Assembly (NCBI RefSeq): GCF_963675165.1 | Contig: NC_087377.1 | Span: 13,078,198-13,142,197, forward strand | Direction of reading: 5' to 3' | DNA length: 64,000 nucleotides | Origin: Halichondria panicea | Lineage: Eukaryota; Porifera; Demospongiae; Suberitida; Halichondriidae | In this document: positions 58,946 through 64,000 of the stretch, piece by piece | Layout of the letters: each line of letters begins with the position of its first letter | How positions within the stretch are numbered: the stretch's first letter is position 1 | Notes under the pieces: model-generated | Told to the model about the DNA's origin: nothing | Databases searched by the model: none | What the model saw: only the letters and a program-made list of their open reading frames with translations | Translations under genes and position numbers: made by a program

Positions 58946-60671
58946 TTGCCTTAAAATGTTCTTTGTGAGGTATAAAATAACCTTGTGATGCAAACATTTT
59001 AAATTAAAGTTTCTGAGGAACAGGAAAGGCTTAACGTTTTACTTCCTGTTGAGGTGTCAAACGTGACGTCAGAGTAGGTACTAGCATCGATCTGACTGGC
59101 AGACACATGCATGTGATTCTAGCTATGATTTTCAAGCCAGTTGAGTCTTTCCTACTCGATCCTTCTCATATCTTTTGAGCATGAAAAAAGCTGCAGTGAA
59201 GATGAAATAAGCGCTGTGGAGCCATATCTGTATGAGCCAGAAAGCCTTCCCATGCTAGTTCGAGTGGTGATGATGATGGTGACAATGAAGGCAGGATAGA
59301 AAATGTTAATTGTATATACTACAGTAGACTCCGGTTAATCCGGTCACCCTTGCCGGTATGGGTTAAATACCCTAACATCAAAAAATGCACTCTGTCTATC
59401 TCTTCCCCAAAAGCTTTGTGCGACAATGTCCAAACGAGCACCATCCTCGCGATTGGCTGTCCTGTGTTCAAATTGCTCCCCAGTTACAGGTTGTAATCCA
59501 GGTTCTATTTTCACGTTGTGGCAGACTTCGCTCATTATAGGGTTGCAGTTATATCACGAATCTCATTGTGGCGTATCGATGGAAAGCCTCCCCTGCATGG
59601 GACAGCTAAGCGCATGTTCTACTGTGAAGAACTTTCCACAAACACAGTGGGAGGGTAAATATTCTGGGTAATTTGAAGCGCATGATGCGCACTATCATCC
59701 CTGCAATAGGTACCAAGCCGTATTTTAATCGGCCTTGAATCGAGGCTAATAGGGAGTTTGCCAGTCACTCTACTACACACACACACTACCGTATAAATAT
59801 ATTTCGATTGGAACATTTCTAAGAAATGGTGCTGATACTAATGTGTACTAGGTGAATGACCAAGCTACAACATACCCAAAAATCAAGTGTTTCCATGGAA
59901 GCATATAAGGTGGTGGGTTTGTGGTGATTTAATAGCAAATTGTTATAGTGGGTAATCGGTAGTATGTACAGCTAAGGCCTAAGGTCCTATAGACTTCATC
60001 ACATAATTGTTCAATACATGGTTTAGGTTTCCTGACCATCCTTTATGGGTCTTACAAATGTCCACAGTGCATGTAATTCATGATTTACTGGTTTTTAGGT
60101 ATTAAAACAGCTTCTGAACTAACAGTTCTGTTTATGGTATGTTAATTTTATGCAAATGTTTGAATTCTTGCGATTTCATTATTTTCATTGAATATAGCTA
60201 ACACTCAAAATTGTTGTTACAGTAACTATTCAGAATAATCTCCCAAGTTTAGAAACAGCAGAGTTTCACTGAAACATTGCATTAATAATGAAACTGGTTA
60301 ATTACTAACTATGACATGAGACTCTGGTAAATTAAGTTTAGCATATTGTGCTTTCAGACGTTCAATAGTTGTTTTTCTAAGGTGCTTGGTGGTAGTTAGT
60401 GTAAAACCAAACAAGATGACAGACATTTTGGGAATCTGGTCGGTCCAGTTGACCACCTTTCTCTTATTTTTTTCGTCTCACACTTTCCAATGCTTCCATG
60501 ATGAGGTGTAAGTGCCTTCCATCCACACAACATCTATTGTAGTGTCAAGCACTTGTGTGCAGAGACCAATAACAGGTTCCCGTGCATAATTTTCGCAATG
60601 CACTGCCACATGTCATCAATTTTCAGAGTTGTTATGTCAGCGAGACTTGAATTGCGAGGCTGTCGAGGCCC
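58946..60671. other. No gene recognised
   Basis: Contains a pogo-like end at 59321-59345 (CAGTAGACTCCGGTTAATCC) and half of a TAGCCTC-family element at 59712-59749 (GCCGTATTTTAATCGGCC, GAATCGAGGCTA). 60400-60660 has short LINE-like or transposase-like stretches too degraded to name. Confidence 0.4.
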
Positions 60672-61740
60672 ACGTACATAGGTAAAGGTCTCTAGCTAGA
60701 AGGTAAACTTTTACTAGAACTCTCTACTAGCGAAGGTTAATCATACTCTCTACTAGCGAAGGTTAATCGTACTGCCCACTAGCGAAGGTCACTTTTACTC
60801 TCCACTAGCGAGGGTTAATCGTACTGTCCACTAGCGAAGGTCAATTGTACTGTCTCCAAGTCTTCCAAACAACTGCTAGGTAGAATACATAGGAACTTTC
60901 GTGACGCCCCAAAACATCTTCGCCACAAGATATATCAAACCACTGTACTCCCGAAGCTAGACTACTGCGGGGCAGTTTGGGACCCCCACCAACTCAAATC
61001 CACAAAATTACTGGAAAACGTTCAGAAATTTGCGGGAAGAGTTATAACTCAAGACTGGTCATCAAGCTACCCGTTTCTGTGCTCCTCCCTGGACCTAAAG
61101 CCACTGTCTATCCGAAGACGCATGCAAAAGTTGAAGCTTTGCTTTAAAATCCTAAGAAAAGACTCATGCATCCCTCCAACAGCCTTCACTCCCCACCCAC
61201 AACCATCTCCAAGATGTTCAAACTCAGTCCAACTCTTCACCCCGTTTGTACCAACAGATGCACACAAATTTTCATATTTCATAGATGTCATCAAACATTG
61301 GAATGCCTTGCCTAATGAAATTGTCTCGGCACAGACCCCGCTCATGTTTAAAAACCACCTGCACCGTTTGTATACCTGCACTCCGTAGTTACTGCATGCA
61401 TGCTCTGAACAAACCTATAACATTTTGTTTTTTTTACTGCCTTGTTCGTCTGTTTGTTCCTAGGTAGACAACGTTTTATTAGCCTAGCGCTATTTGTTGT
61501 AAACCCTGTATGCTTTTTTGCATAAAAAATTTTAAAGATAAAAAAAACTGTCCATGCACTAGCGACGGTCAACTCTACTAGCGAAGGTAAATTGTACTGT
61601 CTACTAGCGAAGGTCAATCGTACTCTGTGAACTCTCTGGGCCACCGTATAGAGTAGAAGCACCCATGAGCCAGCCTCCTTCACCGGCCTTCCTAAGTGAA
61701 GTGGGAAGTGCGGCCTGGGATCGAGGCTACACCGCCATGA
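60672..61740. repeat. Inverted relative of 2288-3030, split by a LINE
   Basis: Minisatellite units TAGCGAAGGTYAATCGTACT at 60710-60855 and 61548-61640, then CTGGGCCACCGTATAGAGTA and a GATCGAGGCTA-ended element (61665-61730). The order matches the left locus on the opposite strand, minus its two insertions. Confidence 0.75.
60856..61548 (+). pseudogene. 5'-truncated LINE (reverse transcriptase C-terminus, 3' UTR, A-rich tail)
   Basis: Plus strand: KLDYCGAVWDPHQLKSTKLL, NVQKFAGRVITQDWSSSYPF, LKPLSIRRRMQKLKLCFKIL, and FIDVIKHWNALPNEIVSAQT before the stop at 61386-61388; then 160 bp of 3' UTR ending GATAAAAAAA. Inserted into the minisatellite. An inverted copy of only the last 45 bp or so of this tail lies at 61767-61812. 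Confidence 0.78.
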
Positions 61741-61812
61741 GCACACTCCAGGATTACGATTGACCTTTTTTTTTTTCTTTAAAATTTTTTATGCAAAAAA
61801 GCATACCCCTTT

Positions 61813-62546
61813 ACCGTTCAGCCGCACACAATCTGGAAAATCTGGAACAGTTCCTAGTTTGCATCTGAGCCCAACCCACCAAATTATAGCTTGATGTTAT
61901 CTCCGCCCCAAATGAAGTGGCTAATGGCTTGGGGCGTGGGTCAATGGCTGTGCACAAACTAACCATCGATTTTATGCCTTGCTGCTGCCTCGATGGAAGT
62001 ATGTGTGGCCTTTAAAAGCTGCACTCTGGTCAACTAAGCTGCTTAGCAAGCATGTAGACTATTGTAGAGCTTGTGTCCACTTGTGAAGTGCCTGTGTACA
62101 CAAATGGCTTGCTGCTTCCTCTTCGAAAATATTCTATGGCTACCAAGATAGTCCAGAGGGTCTACCAATGGATACTACTCAGTCCTACGTACTGTATAGC
62201 TTGTTTTAAACCTTTTTTTTAAGTGTCCTAATTGAACAGCTCAGCAGAACATCAAATTAGGATAATCGCATTCATGATACTATCCAATCTGCCACAGAAT
62301 CCAATATCATGCAACATTCACAAGTTGATAGCACGCTCCCTCCCAGATTGTTGTTGTAAAAATTACAACATTTTGACCGGTAAAGGATAATCTTTACAAC
62401 AATGGGTATGGATCGTCGCCCACTGGGTTGTTTTTCATGACTGACACTTGTAGCTTAGTAATATTTCATGTTTAGTTGCAAAATAATGACAGAAAAACAC
62501 TTGAAAATGACATGTACACAATTAATATTTATTAGCACGTTCACAC
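61813..62546. other. No gene recognised; 3' flank of piggyBac transposase
   Basis: AT-rich. I looked for a CCC..TTAA end downstream of the transposase and did not find a convincing one. Confidence 0.4.
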
Positions 62547-64000
62547 CTAGTCTAGTTTACTACATCTATGTCCAATAATAGCATGTTCATGGCAGATCCT
62601 GATGGTACAGTTTGGGCAAGCCATTGCTGTGTGCTTTTGCTCCTTGCTGGGTATCCTGTCTTGCACACATATTTGACATCTACCTCTGCTCAGTCCCACT
62701 CTGCTGACACTCACACGGATGTCCTGTGAGGGAGGATTACCAAGGTTGAGACCAGACACACCTCTAGCACATGTACGTGACATACTCAACAGACTACCAA
62801 TCACTTCCAAACGAAACCCTTTCAAACACTTAGGCTTTTCACCTACCCTCACACAATTGTGCTTGTACAGAATATACCCATTATTAACAGTAATATCCAC
62901 AAAATGAAACAAGATCCTGAACCAATACCGGCGACACTTTCTATCATATCCATACGTCTTCCTCATACGCCCTGTATTGTCAACCCCTCCCATGTACAAG
63001 TTATAGGCAGGGAGACAAGGGGGAACACTCTGTGCGCATAGAGTACCATCTGCCTGCAATCTGAACACAGCGTCTGGCATTGTCTCAGGAAATACATTAG
63101 TAGCAAAACACACCACCTTACGGTCATTGAACACAAAGTAACAGATGTCATCCACAGTCTTAGATACATATTCACCTTTATGAGGTACCACACCCTTTAG
63201 ATCTGAGGGGAAACCAGCGGCTGACTTTGTCATTGTACCCACTACGAATACGTCATGCTTACGTAAGTATACAATCAACGGACCAGATGTATAAAAGTTG
63301 TCCATGTAGACCACATGATTCATTGTAAGAAAAGGCTCAACTAATTGCTTCACTACCCTCATCAGAAGTCCCTTCTCTGACACCTTTGTCCCGGAAGAAC
63401 CGGTGAGCCTACCACTATACACATCAAACGTACATAGATACCCACAACAAGAACAAGAGCAGCACCACACCTTGAAACCTAGCTTTACAGGCTTTCTGGG
63501 CATATGAATTTTACCCCATTTTCTACCCTTGTACTTAATCATCATTTCATCTACGGAAAGCTCTTGGCTAGGATGATATTTGGCCAAGTGGTTTGTACTG
63601 AGCGTTTCCGAAACTGTATGTATCTTGCTTGTTATCTTTCTGCTATCAACTATGCACGTATTGTCGTTACAATGGAGATAGCGCCGCAAGGATTTAAATC
63701 TATTGAAAGGCATGGTGTCCTTAACAGCCTGTACTCCTAAGAGCCGATCTGTGGACCAGTAGTCAGTATACTCGGGGAGCCTATGAATACCCATCTCCAG
63801 TATTATGCCAATAAATACCCAGATCTCGTCTCTATGAGTACCCTTCCAACTTTTAGCTCCACACTGTGTGGCATACAGGTTTGTTTGCTCGGCTATGTGC
63901 TCACACAAGCTATCTGGCCACAATAGTTTCACAAAGTCTATGAACGCAGTGTTACAGGGGTCAACTTTATCTGCAGCACCAACTACACCCTTGAACTCGG
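62547..64000 (-). CDS. piggyBac-type transposase (5' end beyond window)
   Basis: One open frame from the window edge to the stop at 62547, about 485 residues visible. DDE core: first Asp in LSVDEMMIKYKGR, second in VVYMDNFYTSGPL, third region MGGVDNTGRMRKTYGYDRK. The N-terminal part resembles the PGBD-type conserved region (FIGIILEMGIHRLPEY, YWSTDRLLG, FNRFKSLRRYLHCND). The C-terminus has a Cys/His cluster (CQICVQD, ACPNCTIRICHEH, HRC) matching the zinc finger that binds element ends. No frameshift or stop seen, so it may be recently active or domesticated. Partner candidate for the TTAA-flanked element at 14624-15520, though their ends cannot be compared because this element's ends are not in view. 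Confidence 0.85.
   Translation of the reverse strand, partial: EFKGVVGAADKVDPCNTAFIDFVKLLWPDSLCEHIAEQTNLYATQCGAKSWKGTHRDEIWVFIGIILEMGIHRLPEYTDYWSTDRLLGVQAVKDTMPFNRFKSLRRYLHCNDNTCIVDSRKITSKIHTVSETLSTNHLAKYHPSQELSVDEMMIKYKGRKWGKIHMPRKPVKLGFKVWCCSCSCCGYLCTFDVYSGRLTGSSGTKVSEKGLLMRVVKQLVEPFLTMNHVVYMDNFYTSGPLIVYLRKHDVFVVGTMTKSAAGFPSDLKGVVPHKGEYVSKTVDDICYFVFNDRKVVCFATNVFPETMPDAVFRLQADGTLCAQSVPPCLPAYNLYMGGVDNTGRMRKTYGYDRKCRRYWFRILFHFVDITVNNGYILYKHNCVRVGEKPKCLKGFRLEVIGSLLSMSRTCARGVSGLNLGNPPSQDIRVSVSRVGLSRGRCQICVQDRIPSKEQKHTAMACPNCTIRICHEHAIIGHRCSKLD

Noticed and set aside
59712-59749. Complete TAGCCTC-family micro-element
   Set aside because: Left end lacks TAGCCTC and the flanks do not give a 9-bp duplication; treated as a half copy.

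Overview
The window is eukaryotic, AT-rich nuclear DNA from an invertebrate. Genes have many short exons with GT..AG introns. Protein families are animal: Ig-like/FN3/CCP (sushi) membrane receptors, a SAM-CUE-HECT ubiquitin ligase and a chromodomain protein. Non-coding DNA is packed with short inverted-repeat transposons. A demosponge is my best guess from the receptor style, short introns and repeat load, but the sequence does not prove it.

Layout. 1-2133 (minus) is a type I receptor (copy A: signal peptide, Ig-like, FN3, three CCPs, TM) running off the left edge. 2288-3030 is a nest of miniature elements on a minisatellite. 3.1-11.5 kb holds non-autonomous elements, several nested. 11975-21914 (plus) is a smaller receptor of the same style without CCPs (copy C). 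22-26.6 kb is mostly unassigned, with a tandemly duplicated set of possible small exons at 25.7-26.5 kb. 26.9-33.8 kb contains a LINE fragment, a Helitron relic and TIR elements. 33829-36402 (minus) is a multi-exon gene of an uncharacterised multicopy family, followed by a decayed kinase-like gene, a chromodomain gene and a small divergent gene. 39443-41448 is a broken Ginger-like transposon (integrase, Ulp1-like protease, PHD finger). 41742-45412 (plus) is receptor copy B, nearly identical to copy A in inverted orientation but with a different TM and tail. 49389-54889 (minus) is the SAM-CUE-HECT gene, hit by a hAT-like insertion. 55-62 kb is repeats, palindromes and LINE pieces. The right edge (minus) carries an intact-looking piggyBac transposase cut by the window end.

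Most interesting: (i) three Ig/FN3 receptors in 45 kb, two of which share an ectodomain but have unrelated membrane/cytoplasmic ends; (ii) a family of very small transposons (47 and 65 bp, and a 269-bp copy holding another element) with TAGCCTC..GAGGCTA ends and 9-bp target duplications; (iii) three larger elements sharing CAKAGAT..GAAACG ends and 7-bp target duplications; (iv) a perfect 84-bp-arm palindrome at 56127-56302. Several insertions are supported by empty sites elsewhere in the same window.

All exon boundaries were set by eye from splice signals and frame continuity. Family names rest on motif recognition; no searches were run.
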